Assembly (NCBI GenBank): GCA_037039685.1
Contig: JAWNGF010000010.1
Span: 1,488,001-1,552,000 of the forward strand
Source: Ceratobasidium sp. AG-K
Taxonomy: Eukaryota; Basidiomycota; Agaricomycetes; Cantharellales; Ceratobasidiaceae
Length of the DNA stretch: 64,000 bases
Direction of reading: 5' to 3'
The notes below the pieces were generated by a model. It worked only from the letters and a program-made list of their open reading frames with translations, was not told where the DNA came from and made no database searches. The translations under genes and the position numbers were made by a program. This document shows, one piece after another, positions 31,911-45,938 of this stretch; position 1 is the stretch's first letter; the number at the start of each line of letters is the position of its first letter.

Positions 31911-32278
31911 GGGAAATTAATGCGTCCTTTTTATATTGTATGAGGCCAAATTTGTGGTCCGTTTCGATGGCGTGCATTGAATCAGGTGGGCCCGGTCTTA
32001 TTGCTTTAGGCGTGGGGGTGCTGGTGCACTATACCCTTCCAACGAAGGACATGATTAAGATTTCGTTCCCTTTTCCAAGGCCAAGAACTGTTACTCTAAT
32101 CTGCGTCTTCATGAACACTCACACCGCCCTGCCTTCACTTTGGCTTCAATTGCCTTGCACACAATCCCTATATCCTTCCCAACGCATCCCGCACGGGGAT
32201 TATTCGCAAGTAAATTTTATGAATTAATTAATCTAAAAAAATGTGTAGTTATATGCGGCTACATCACTGGGATAGGCA
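31911..32278. other. Convergent 3' region
   Basis: Lies between the stop codons of TRM5 and the TRAPPC10 gene, both facing in. It holds 3' UTRs; AT-rich at about 32,210-32,260. No gene. Confidence 0.5.
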
Positions 32279-35200
32279 TCACGATGGTATAGGTTGATCG
32301 GGAGGTACGTGGTAAACGGTGATTTTTTGGGCACCGTCAGATTGCCATGTCTCGAAAGATGGGCGTCGACCTCCCGAGTCGTCGGCTGGTTCCGCCGTCA
32401 CAATCGGTAGTGACAACACGCCGTGTCGCAGTGGGAGTAAAGTGATGTTCAGAGTATGCATTCCCTGATCCTGAACATTGTCGTTAGAACAGTTCCCCGG
32501 ACCATGTGACGCACATACTTGGGCTAAATATTCCCCACGTTTGGGTCCGCTGATAAGCCAACCTGAATCCATATCTGACAACACATCGTAACGCATTAGG
32601 TACTTGGCCCCTGAATCCTCTCTTGAACCACTCCAATGGAAGCATGATTCGATCGTTACGGCAACATCCAATGGCTGACCGGCATATACGAGGGCATCCG
32701 GGGATATCTGAGGAGTGATTCGTGCTCGATTAATTATCTGAGGAGTAGGGTCATTTTAATACGTTGAAAAGGATATTCATGTTCGGAAACTTACGTTCAC
32801 CAAAGGAACGTCGAAGGGCATAGTAACAGTCCTCCACTTGGACTGTTCGTCAAAGGTTTCAAGTTGGGAGTTGTGATCAGTGTCTTTCATCTCCTAAAAT
32901 AACAGTGAGAAGGCCCTAAGTAAGGTCATAGATCAAGTACCTTTATGGCGTCACTGATAGAGTCCAGGTCCAACTTGATGGGTGCATGATCAACAAGCTG
33001 TTTTGCCCAAGTTAAATTATCCGTTTTTTCAGAGGATCGGTAGATGAGTTCGAGCATATCAACCCAGCTGCTGTCGTTGAGCAAAGCTTCCTTGGCCGTC
33101 TCCCTCGCTTCTTTGCGTTTGCGCTGGCTTGTGGGATGATCCCCAGCGAGCTCAACCGCCCTATCAATAACGGTGCGAAGATCTATCAAAATTCTTTGAG
33201 CTTTGAGTTTTATTTGCATATTAGTCACACACCTTCATAGAGGCTCCGATAGGTTATTTTCAACTGAAGCGTCTCCCCAGCTGTTTCTCCGTTTAGATAT
33301 GAAGACACAGTTTCTGAAGAGAATAACCCACTTGGTGGCTCATCGGCATTGCTCGCTTGGATTTGGAATAGGAATGGCGCCGGCCTTGCTGGGCGTACAG
33401 TCTGAAAATCGATTGGAATACTCGATAAATTTTCCTCTTATTATCACTTACGACAGATTCAGGGGACCGGCGGCACGACTTTATAGCGAGTTTGGACTGG
33501 GCTGGACCGCTGGACAACGTAACCTTTGCAATCCGGAGGAGTTCTTGGTTCGCCGAATGTATGACGACGTTGGTAAATAGACTGCAAGCTGTTGAGAAAG
33601 TGATTGCAGTGCTAGACCAGATTGTACATACCGCTGGCCGCGGAATTTGTCGTTGATATTGACTATTAAAGGTAGTCCAACATACTCCTTCCAACGCAAT
33701 TTTACATTACGAGTAACTTCAGGCTGCGAAATAGTCGTATATGCTAGCTTATTGTGGCCTATCCTCAAGCTTGTTAGTCTAGGTGTACGAAAATTTGCCA
33801 ACCTGACGCACCTCAAGTTCATCATTCCTTGGGGAGCCTGAGAATGGCAGAGAAAGTACCAGCTCGTGATTCCCGGGAAGATCTTCCAGAATTATGTGGT
33901 CCTTCGTACATCGGACAGATCCACAATCCTCTGTTGGCGCAAAGTAAGTATCCACGCACAGATGGCCTATTTGTGTACGTACCGCTTAGGACTTTAGCGG
34001 ACTCGAGGGCATAGCCCACTTGGCTTCCTTGTGACGTAACGGACAGCTCCCCAGACCTGAGCGTGTTTCGCCTCGTAAGTATTTTGAAGAGTACTCGTTG
34101 GTCTCCTAGTACCACTAGTTTGAAAGGGTCAATATATGCGCGTGTATATGCCTAGGTTTTGACCCACCATGTCGAGGCATTTGCATAAGGACTTGCGCGG
34201 CCTGGGTGTCCTGAGGTACGCGCAAGGTAGCCCTAGTCTCCGATAGAGATCCTTTAGTGGTGGACGTTGGAGACGACGATTCCGGTGGCGAACTTTGGAA
34301 AAGTAGGTTCGAGAGTTGGTATTCAAACGTTGATGTAGTAAATAGCCCTGATATCGGATCCTGATATTCGAGCATCAGCATGAGTTGCGTACAAGAAGGA
34401 AAGGTCTAGACTAACAGGACAAAACAATGACAAGGCCGATTCTCCTGGGGGAAGTTGTGTCTCAGAATGCGCAAATATAGCATCTACCCGTCTTGTCCTC
34501 TCAATTTAATTCTGATAAATTTGGCATCGATGGTCTATCTCGGGTGTTAGCCCAGGTATAATCTCAAACGCAATGCTAACCACAGGGAGTGTGTTATTGG
34601 CCACCACATCGAAAAACGACCCGTCCTGAGTGTCGTCTAGGCGAGCAACATTACTTGCCGGCCTGATATCCAATGGCGAAAAGTTATCGATCAAGAGGTC
34701 TTTCAATATACCTGGTTAGTGCGGTATTATATCCTAGAATAGAATATGCTAACCTTTTGGAAGTTTATCTGCAGCTAGCAGTATATCATTCAAGGTCTGC
34801 TGGATCCGACTTGTGACGCTTTCCGGTCTCGCCTGGATTGGTAAAGCCAGGTCGGCTTTGACAAGAGCCAGGGCGCGATGTACCCAGCGTTCATTGTGAA
34901 CTTCTTCCAGAGCTTCGCTTGTGGCCAAGGATTGTGTCCGCATATAGGATTCAAGTATTGTCCAGTGCTGTTCAGCATAGATGGGAGGCAAATCCGCGTA
35001 AATTGTATGGGCATCGGGAAGCTGGCCTCGATGTCTGAACGGGGTGTTGGTGAGCGACTCGCCTTGTTTTAATGAGAAAATAACTCAACAAATGAAGAGC
35101 TGCGAGTACACCTCGCAATTTAGTTTCTGTCCTTGTCCTCCCAGAGGATCGACAAGTATCAATCGTACGCATGACGATTCGCTTATAAAGATTATCGAAT

Positions 35201-37145
35201 GAAGTGGGATCGTCAATTGCTTCTAGGATATCTGGGTTTGAGACTCCAAGTCGGGACAGTCGACGATGATCCTCCGCATTGGTGCCTGCTACGGCCAAGT
35301 AAGGTTCATATGTGGACGACGAAGGTCGACTCTTGGGGGGCTGTTCGGGGAGTGATGTGGAGAATGGTGAAATCCGGGTAGGTGTCCAGCTCGGATCCCA
35401 ATCTTATCCAACTGCATGCACTCGTCAACCTGGGAATAAACCACGATACGGAATAGCACCATACCTGAGCCCGTGCTAACTCCGACAGCTCACATTTGGC
35501 GGCACTATAGCCTGACCCTTTCGCGTCCGATATTGACTCTTGGCCGCTGGCTCCTGCCACCCAGCCATCGCATTCGTCCACGACATTAAGGGCACAAGAG
35601 TACATCCATGACTCCAAAAATGGCTCGCTGAGCGAATTCTGTAAAGCATCAGTGTCGCAATATACCGCCAGGCCTCTCTGTGTGCGACGTACCTCGTTTT
35701 CCCGTAGAGTTCGGGCAAAAGTAGTGACAAAGTCAGTTGCTTTGTATGCTGCATCGGCAATGGCACCCATCCGGGCAAGCAAAAGACATTGTCGAGCCAG
35801 TAGGTAGCATCTGTGACATCTTAAGCCACCGACCCAACCAGCTGCAATGCCGGCAGTACTTACCGAAAGTCAAATACGCTGATTGTATTAGACAATATCA
35901 AATCGCGGTATGGCTTCTTGGTGACGGAGAGGAGGGGAGCAGCGTCATCTCCTGGGGTGGTTCCACCAAGCTTTCCAAACCAGGAGAGGTTCTTCTCTAT
36001 ATACTCGTCTAGCTTTCCAGGAATAGCGGTGAACGGCCATCGTACCTTTGAGGACTTGGTAGAATGAAGCTTCCAATTCCGAATATTGAAGTAACGCGGC
36101 ATCAAGTAGGGTCATTCCTTCAAACGACTCGGCTATAGTTTCCTAACTGAAGAATTAAGACAGTTCAAAAAAAAAAGAGAGGGGTAACCATACCTTCAGA
36201 ACAAAAAATGTGCAAAAATTCCAACCGGGAACGGCGCGCTGTGCTTCCATTCGTCGAACATCATCGATGCGCTCAGCGATTCGTTCATCTAGAGTCGTAA
36301 CTATTGAATCCTTAATCTTTGCGATCAATTCCGTCCAAGCAGCAGGGTCGTCCTGTCCTCCTGCTATATAGTTGAGTTGCACGCATCTACATTCCTTTGA
36401 TCAGATACTGTGGAGATATAGTACGATCGTTAACTTACCTATCTCGTTTTGCGAGTGTAAAATCTGCCCTCATACGATCGATGACACTTCCCTTCATCTG
36501 GAATAACCTTTTGCCACCCGAACCAGCCGCGTCCTGCCCAGGAGTGGAGATATTCACTAGGACGATCAACCATTCTTGGTCCCGTCTAGACTGCGTAGTC
36601 ACCGACGCGACCCACTCCTTCAACTGTCGACGAACAACATTTTTGTACGCGTCTGCATCCTGGGAGCCAAATTGAGAAGGTCATGTCCAGATACCAAATA
36701 AATGAAACCGTTCAAGTACCTCACACATCCCGAGCCATAAGTTGATAAAGGGTTTAGCGAGCACCGTGCCTGGAATCTGACTTCGTCCTTCTCCAACGCC
36801 TCCACCGGTGAGGCCATCTACTGTACTCAAACGCGCGCTTGATGTACCTAGGTCGAGAGGTGCAAGTTCGGCGTCGAGATACTGGATCGTACGAATCGAC
36901 GAGCTGGGAAGAGTTCCGGCGCTAGGTCGCCAATGCAAGTTTCGAAGCGGCTGGACACGGGATCGAAGAGAGTCTAAAAGTACAGCAAAATGCGGAGAGG
37001 ATTGAAGCGTTTGGGCGAGGGTGTAGGTAATACGGACGTTTCCAATGCTCGCTAGTGCTGCAGGGCCGGGGGAGATTGGGCCTGGGGTATAGGCACGAGA
37101 AGAGGCCGCAATCGAGGCCGGACGTGACGGAGATGACAGCATCAT
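32279..37145 (-). CDS. TRAPP II subunit TRAPPC10/Trs130-like trafficking protein
   Basis: A large multi-exon gene (about 12-14 exons). The N-terminal exons carry the TRAPPC10 signature: RITYTLAQTLQSSPHFAVLL, NLHWRPS with IRTIQYLDAELAPLDL, KPFINLWLGMCE, then EWLIVLVNIST, QMKGSVIDRMRADFTLAKRDR, and FVLKESLAESFEGMTLLDAALLQYSELEA. The C-terminal exons include WAKQLVDHAPIKLDLDS and the terminal domain ending HVPPDQPIPS. TRAPPC10/Trs130 is a core subunit of TRAPP II, which activates Rab GTPases of the late Golgi. Starts at the double ATG of MMLSSPSRP at 37145. The length is in the usual range. Some internal exon joins are approximate. Confidence 0.92.
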
Positions 37146-37501
37146 ACCTACAGCAGGCTTTCGGGCGGCTTGAGCGATTCTAGTGTAGCAAAAGTAGACC
37201 CAGAATGCTGAGCCAGAACGCAGCCGTGTTTTGTGAGTTTACGTCAGCCAACCCCAATCGGCCAACGCGTCAATCGCTTGGCGGTAGAACAGAGTTTACG
37301 TCTCCACTAAAGCAGCGAGAAAGGGATGAAACAATTATATGCTTGACTTGTGATGGTAGGCTGCAAATGAATGAATTTCACGTGACTACCAACACAAATA
37401 GCATTGTTTGCTTGGTTTCTATTGCAGCTATCTCAACCACCATTTACTTCCCATGAGCCATGGGTTTGTTCCAGATCCAACTAGCCACATTCAGATTGGG
37501 A
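37146..37501. other. Short intergenic region
   Basis: 355 nt from the carboxypeptidase stop to the TRAPPC10 start. It holds the TRAPPC10 promoter; no gene. Confidence 0.5.
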
Positions 37502-39465
37502 TCAGTCTTTTGGGCTATTACGAGAATCGGCGAGACCAACTAACCGATTGAACATGTCCAGCGCCGCGTCCGGCTGGTCGTGTGGCGCCATGTGGCCTGC
37601 TTCAAAGATCTCCACATAGGTAATCCTCTTGGCGTTCTTCTCTGCACCCGTATCTCTGACGAACCCGGCAGTCCGGTTGTGCGTTCGAAAGTCGGTGCGA
37701 GGCGAGGACCTAAATGAGTCGCGCAGGGTTGTGTTGAGATGCTCAAGCCATGGAATTTGACCCTGTTAAGCTGCATTAGCAAATCCGGGATGATTCTCGG
37801 GTATGTATTCTCACAGTTCCGGGACAGAGAAGATCTAATGACGACATTAATCAATATCATGGTATGAAATAAAGAGGATATACTCACCAGCGTCACCAAC
37901 GTAAATAAGCATTCGAACGCCATCCTCAATCATTTCAGGCAGCAGCACAGCAGAGTTGCGAGCAGCGTCGCCAGACCTAACAAAACTTTGATGAACGTTT
38001 TCATTGCAATCTGTGATCATCGTTAGTTATTGAAGAAAAGATAAAAGCAAATGCCCGCATACTGTCAAATAGCACGTTTGCAGCGCCCCCGAGCTCATGC
38101 TTAATGTCCGGGCGATTAAGGTAGCTTTTTATCCATCCACTCGATGGGTAGCAACCCACGCTCGATTCCCCCTCACTGCACTTCATTCGGGCATCGTACG
38201 GATTTAGCCCAGATCTCTGTCAACAGCCAGAAGTCAGTTATTGAGACCAGATACGAGGCACATTACATACACTAGGAGCACCAAGTATGTTCTCAAAACA
38301 AAAGCTTGCAGCCGTTCCGCAGACCAAGTCGGTGTCGTAATCGTCGCACGACTAGATTCTCGCCCGATTAGTCCACGAACTCAACTCCCACCAATGTAGA
38401 CATACCTTTACGAGGCGCTGGCAAGTGGCTACATCCCGCAGCAGTTTTTGACACGCGGGACTGCCCTTGGGGAAAACATCCCACTTGCCGTCACACAACC
38501 ACTCGTGCATAACGCCGAGTTGATAATGTGGATGCGTCAGCCCTACCCACACGCCGATTAATAAATCACACCGGTACAACCGAACTATATCACCCACCAT
38601 TCCCGATCAAGATACTGGCTAGCTCGATTTTCTCCAGTCCGTCTTCCTTCTTGGCACGCTTACTCTTCTCCCACACCGCCTTGGCGATATGAGGGACATA
38701 TGTGCCCGCGTACGACTCACCGGCCACATGAAGCTCCCTGGAGTAGTGTCCGAAGCGTTTGTAAAACAGCTGCATGAACGCCCACATGTCGTCAGCCGCG
38801 ACGAACGAGTTATCGACAGTTGAACCAGTGTTGTACGAGTATCCCACCCCGGCAGGTTCTACCAGAGGTCCAGTTAGAACAGGAAAGACTGAATTACTAG
38901 TAGACTTACGATCAATAAACAACAGATTCGCGTTGGTGTTCCACGACCATTCGTTCACCGTCGTGTTTTTGCCGTCTTCCCCGATAGAGCAGGGTCCCAA
39001 CGCGAAGAATAGCCCGGTAGTACTCGAGCACCCTGGGCCGCCGTTGAGCCAGATTACTATGGGTGCCGTCGAAGGGTTGTTGCGCGCTTCGAAGAACCTA
39101 TCGTCCGAAAAATGTCGGTCCGGTCGGGCAATAAAGAAGGATGGTACTAACCAGAAAAACAAGTGCTTGTCCTTGGATACGTCCAGGTAACCACTGTACT
39201 GCTTCACTTTTGGGTCACAGAGCTTCGGAGACTTGAGGCGGAGCTGGTAGTCGGGAACCGTCGAATGAGCAAAGTGCTCGACTGCAAACAAAGTTAGACT
39301 TGGGAATGTTGAACACAAGGACAGACCTACACTGCGCGTCCTCGGCGCCGTTGAAAATTAGCTCTTTCTGGCCTCATTCTGCACGAGGAGTCCCTCTGAC
39401 CCAAACCTCAGCGAGCGGCATCCGGTTACAAGGCCCAATAACAAAATTGAGAACGCCGCCTTCAT
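37502..39465 (-). CDS. Serine carboxypeptidase (S10, carboxypeptidase Y-like)
   Basis: Peptidase S10, removing C-terminal residues from peptides in the vacuole or outside the cell. Visible blocks: YSGYLDVSKDKHLFFW; NPSTAPIVIWLNGGPGCSS (substrate-binding NGGPGCSS); GVGYSYNTG; GESYAGTYVPHIA with the catalytic Ser; a region ending MLIYVGDAD that carries the catalytic Asp; and FEAGHMAPHDQP with the catalytic His. Stop TGA at 37502-37504. The likely signal peptide is MKAAFSILLLGLVTG at 39465, but reading directly from it reaches a TAA before the next conserved block (ELIFNGAEDAQ). So an unrecognised intron, another start or a frameshift lies near 39,370-39,450. Confidence 0.88.
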
Positions 39466-40961
39466 CTTGGACAAGCTATCCGAAGACAACAAATGAACCA
39501 AGAAGCCAGTTGGAGGCTCACTATAAGTAGGCCAGGTTCCATGGCACGGTGTCTAAGAAGCTCATCCCGCAGTGGTTACAGTGATGTCGACCATGTGGAA
39601 CAGCTGACTCAAACAAGCATATCGTCACGTGCATGCCCGGCACTCCCGGTCATGCAGTCAGGTCGACACAAGCTCGAGGTAACGAAATCGCGCACTCAGG
39701 ACGAATTCAGATGGTTGTTTGACATCAGTGGGGGTTATACTCAAGCTACGTACTCGACCACAGGAAGGTGCATGGCAGTAGTCCAGAACTGTCACATCGG
39801 AAAAACCAACTGTGAATAAGCATTGGGCTTTTTGATTTTTCCTCTAGTAGATGACAGCGCTGAGGGTATCCAAACCCGCAACTTTTGAGCAACGTCGCTC
39901 CATCTCCGTCGTCCTTGCGGGCTCGATTATCAATTTCCAATCCACGTGTGGCCGCTGCCGACATCGGAAAGTCAAACCCTGATAATGCGCTCGTGCATAT
40001 AACATACTATAACAGTCCACTCACAGCCCATTTATTATGTGTAGACAGCACAGCCGGGGCCAGACACAAATGGACAACTTGACATGTCGATCATCGCTCA
40101 GGGTGAATGGCCGAAGCAGTGCACCTGTCGATTCCCCGATGCGGTATTTGCTTGCTTTCTGTGTCAATGTTGGTTTTCCTGTAGGAAAAATAATAATCAT
40201 ATGTGCATTTGGGTGTAAGAGCATGGGAAGAGGCAACTATCCAGTCATCCCATTCCCACAAATCAGTGTAATATAAACACAAACACCCAGTACTACCTAA
40301 CGGTTGAAATTGCCCATCAATCATTTGCAACGCGCTTCGCCAAAGTTGTCTTCTTCCATAACAAAGACATTGATGCTCCAGACGGAACGCTACAGCCGGT
40401 TCTTTGCAGTTACCGAGCCTTTTACTGTGAAAGAAGGAAAGATGGATGAACCGGAAACGAAACAGTTTCTCGCCTCTTCATGTTCAGGGTCAGACTATGT
40501 AATGCCATATAATACGGCAAGTCCATGGGAGGTGTGCGTGAGTCTCGGCCAGAGAACTTATGGGGTAGGGGCCGGGCGCCGAAACATCAATCAGTGTGGT
40601 AGGAGTGATACGCAGGTATACGAGCAAGTAGTGTTACAGTTGGATAGCCTTGCTGGTTCTCGCTCATATCAGCAAGATAGGAGGATACAAACAAGAATCG
40701 CAGCCCAGACAAAGAGCAAGACGGTATGTCACGTAAATGATCAGGATACCAATTTAAGCGCTTGAGTTTCCCTTCGGCTTGATTTTGGCTTTGTCCCGGT
40801 CCTTATTCGGCAACTTCTGTTAACTCCTTCGCTTACACGGGATACGAGATCCCTAAGAATCTTAGAACTATGCAGATCTTCGATGTCATTATACTCCGGT
40901 AGTACTGCGGGAGTCCTCTCGGCCTCCCGAGGTCATACTCCGGTTCCTGAGGACCGTGCTC
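39466..40961. other. Divergent intergenic region, no supported gene
   Basis: About 1.5 kb separates the carboxypeptidase start from the monooxygenase promoter. One 153-residue frame (40304-40765) shows no domain. Confidence 0.45.
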
Positions 40962-40969
40962 TATATAAG
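40962..40969 (+). promoter_or_regulatory. TATA box of FAD monooxygenase 1
   Basis: TATATAAG 73 nt upstream of ATG 41035; the paralogue's box sits 77 nt upstream of its start. Confidence 0.65.
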
Positions 40970-41034
40970 CATTTGCTGCCGGCTTGCTAGCAGTCACCAA
41001 AACCATAGCTTATTATATCGAAAACTACTTCTCA

Positions 41035-43417
<2,383 letters not shown>

Positions 43418-45861
43418 AGGGTGTAGGCCTTTTCCTATCGAATCAATTCATTTGTTTATTGCTACCCAAGCGGCAAGCGAGGCCACTACTACTGCGCTGT
43501 TACATTTACAACTTGCCAACACTTCAGCTGGGACCTTAACAATGACACTTTATAGTCGCAAAGTGACGATGTAATATCGTTTGCTAGAGGATCGGTCTGT
43601 CCCGCCCGGTCCAGGAGGAATTTTGTCGATGCAACCAAAAATAGGGTGAATGCAAAAGGAAGCTCGCGCATCAAACGCTTCAATACCCCATAGGGAGGTC
43701 AATGGTGCTATAGGGAGGCTCGTCAGCAAATAATACACTACTAAACCTAATAATGCGTTCACCAGTTTTGTCGGTGCAGGCCGGGCATAGGCCCAGTCGC
43801 CCAGCCGGCCGCTGTCACATCTATGGCCAAACGTATGGCGGAGGCCTCGGGAGATTCCACAGGTGCTGCGGGAGGGGATGTTAGTTGATGTCGACGATGA
43901 ATGATTTGACGACTTACAAGCTTTGGCGGCGCGAGTCGCCGCTTCCCGGGGGCGACGCGTTGAGCGCTGAGGTTGTGGCGTACCCCCCCCCCCCCCCCCC
44001 CCCCCACCCCCCCTCCATGAGGGTTTAAGCCTCTGACAACTCTGGAGGTACTACAGAGATATGACACCTTCAGCCGGGTACGAGCTCGGGAAAATCCCAC
44101 TATGAACCGGATGGGTAACTGGTTGGATCCAGTGTCTGAACGCCTGGCTAGGGCCCAGGAAGCGAATTGCGAGCATGGTCCAAGGTCGGCCACTTGTATG
44201 ATCCAAGCTAGACAGAGCCCTGAAGTGTCGCAAATGTCATGTCTTCCTGTCTATTACGGTCATCTTTTAGTTTGAAATAGAGGCTAATATCCCATTTTCA
44301 TCGTCAAAACTGTCAACGCTATGGAAAATGCCTTGCGCAGTGTGACTGCGACGTGATCTCTTGATGAGAATACCTTACGGAGCCCTATTTCAGAGCTCTC
44401 GGAACTGCCACATCCATGGAATCTGTGGAACGTTTCTCTAGTGGCGTTTTGGAGTGTCAATTTCGACTGGTGGCCGACCTTGCTCGGACTTTGGGACGGG
44501 CTTGACATCAGCCATCCAGTCCAATTCGTAGGTGGACCCTAGCCGGGTTCCTGGCAGGCATCCTTACAGCGCCATCCAGATCGATAGACCGTAACGACGT
44601 TATTGCACATGGTCTGCGACCCGTGATTGGGTCATAGGGGACAGACTAAAATGATGCGGAAACTTCGCATGACGAAGTAGTATGGCACATGGATAGTGGC
44701 AGGCTCAAAATCGCAGGAATGTCCTGTTGTATTGATGGTGTGCGTGCGTCTTGACCCTTCATCTTTGCTGACTAACCTAGTTGTACATAGGCTAACCAGA
44801 CCCTGTGCAGAATGGCTTCAGTTCCTTATTTATCTTGGTGGCTGGATGGTGCTGTATCCAGAATTGCGTTAGGTCTGGCATCGGCCGTGTAGAAGTGGTC
44901 TAGCGTGCTAGTCACGTGAAAAGGCCAATTGTATGCGACGGACTTGGTATGGGGTCGGACCCGAAATTTGGATGAGGTATCAGGTAGAGAGCGCTCCCTT
45001 CCCTGACAGATAAGAAACATCGGAATGATGTCAACGATCATGGGGTCCAAATTTGGATGATGTCTGAACGTACCAGGCCAGCTCCACCGCATTGTAATAC
45101 CAGAAACCGATACGCGTTGAAAATGACCGAGTTAATACCCGAATGCAGTGTGTAGAATTTGGTTGATCGATAAACTGGATCATGGTCACCATGCAATATA
45201 GACTCAATAATTCCGGTTGGCGGTGAGCAAGGAGTGCCAGCTGTACGCAAGACCTAGAGGACCTCGAGCGTAGGTGAGCGCTTAGACATCTGCATCACCT
45301 AATTGGGCTCAGACAGACCTTATATTACATGTGCGATAGAATATATCAGTGCGATCAAGATGCGTAAATCAATTATACGGGCGTATCAGAACATGATTAG
45401 GAATTCATATGCGCTGGCCAAGCCTGGCAAAATTCCGCCATCCATGCGAATCGGGCAGTGTCTGATACGCAAGCATCATGGATATGCGAACAATCTGCGC
45501 AGGTGCCCATTATATGCACTGATTCGCACTTATAGACCACCGTCAGCCTGTACCCGGTTTCGTGATGTGAGCTGGAGGCATTAGTCATGTATTCAGTGGT
45601 CATATGCATATTCCTCAATCTAATTCAGGGTTTGAGGCTGAGATTCGGTATCAAAATGAGCTGGGCTTGGCCTAATAAGACGATAGAAGATAAGGAACGA
45701 GCGAATGCGTCACTCCAATGACTCGGGCGCTTACACGGGCTCCAGATTCCCTAGGGCACCTGGTGCTAATGTAGTGCTGCCACCGTGATTCGGTTGCCGC
45801 TGGAAAAGTAGGCGGCTCTCGGTCAGCCGAAAGCTGAGTAAACTTTTCAGTCATTCAACGC
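43418..45861. other. Intergenic between the two monooxygenases
   Basis: About 2.4 kb with a long poly-C tract and several short frames without domain features. I find no tRNA here. Two imperfect copies of a block containing AAATTTGGATGA occur near 44965 and 45050. Confidence 0.45.
43983..44013. repeat. Poly-C tract (23 C, A, 7 C)
   Basis: A run of 23 consecutive C residues, one A, then seven C. The G-rich minus strand could form a quadruplex. Such tracts vary in length and are also sequencing-error prone. Confidence 0.95.
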
Positions 45862-45869
45862 TATAAAAG
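45862..45869 (+). promoter_or_regulatory. TATA box of FAD monooxygenase 2
   Basis: TATAAAAG 77 nt upstream of ATG 45939, nearly matching the 73-nt spacing in copy 1. Confidence 0.65.
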
Positions 45870-45938
45870 AGCCCACTCATGGACATACCCGGTTCGCCAA
45901 GTTAGAACTTGATCTCATAGCATCTTATCCATTTTACG

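Noticed and set aside
40304..40765. 153-residue plus-strand frame
   Set aside because: No recognised domain or promoter; atypical composition for a gene.
43759..44193. 144-residue minus-strand frame across the poly-C tract
   Set aside because: It reads through the homopolymer as a poly-Gly run; openness is due to GC bias.
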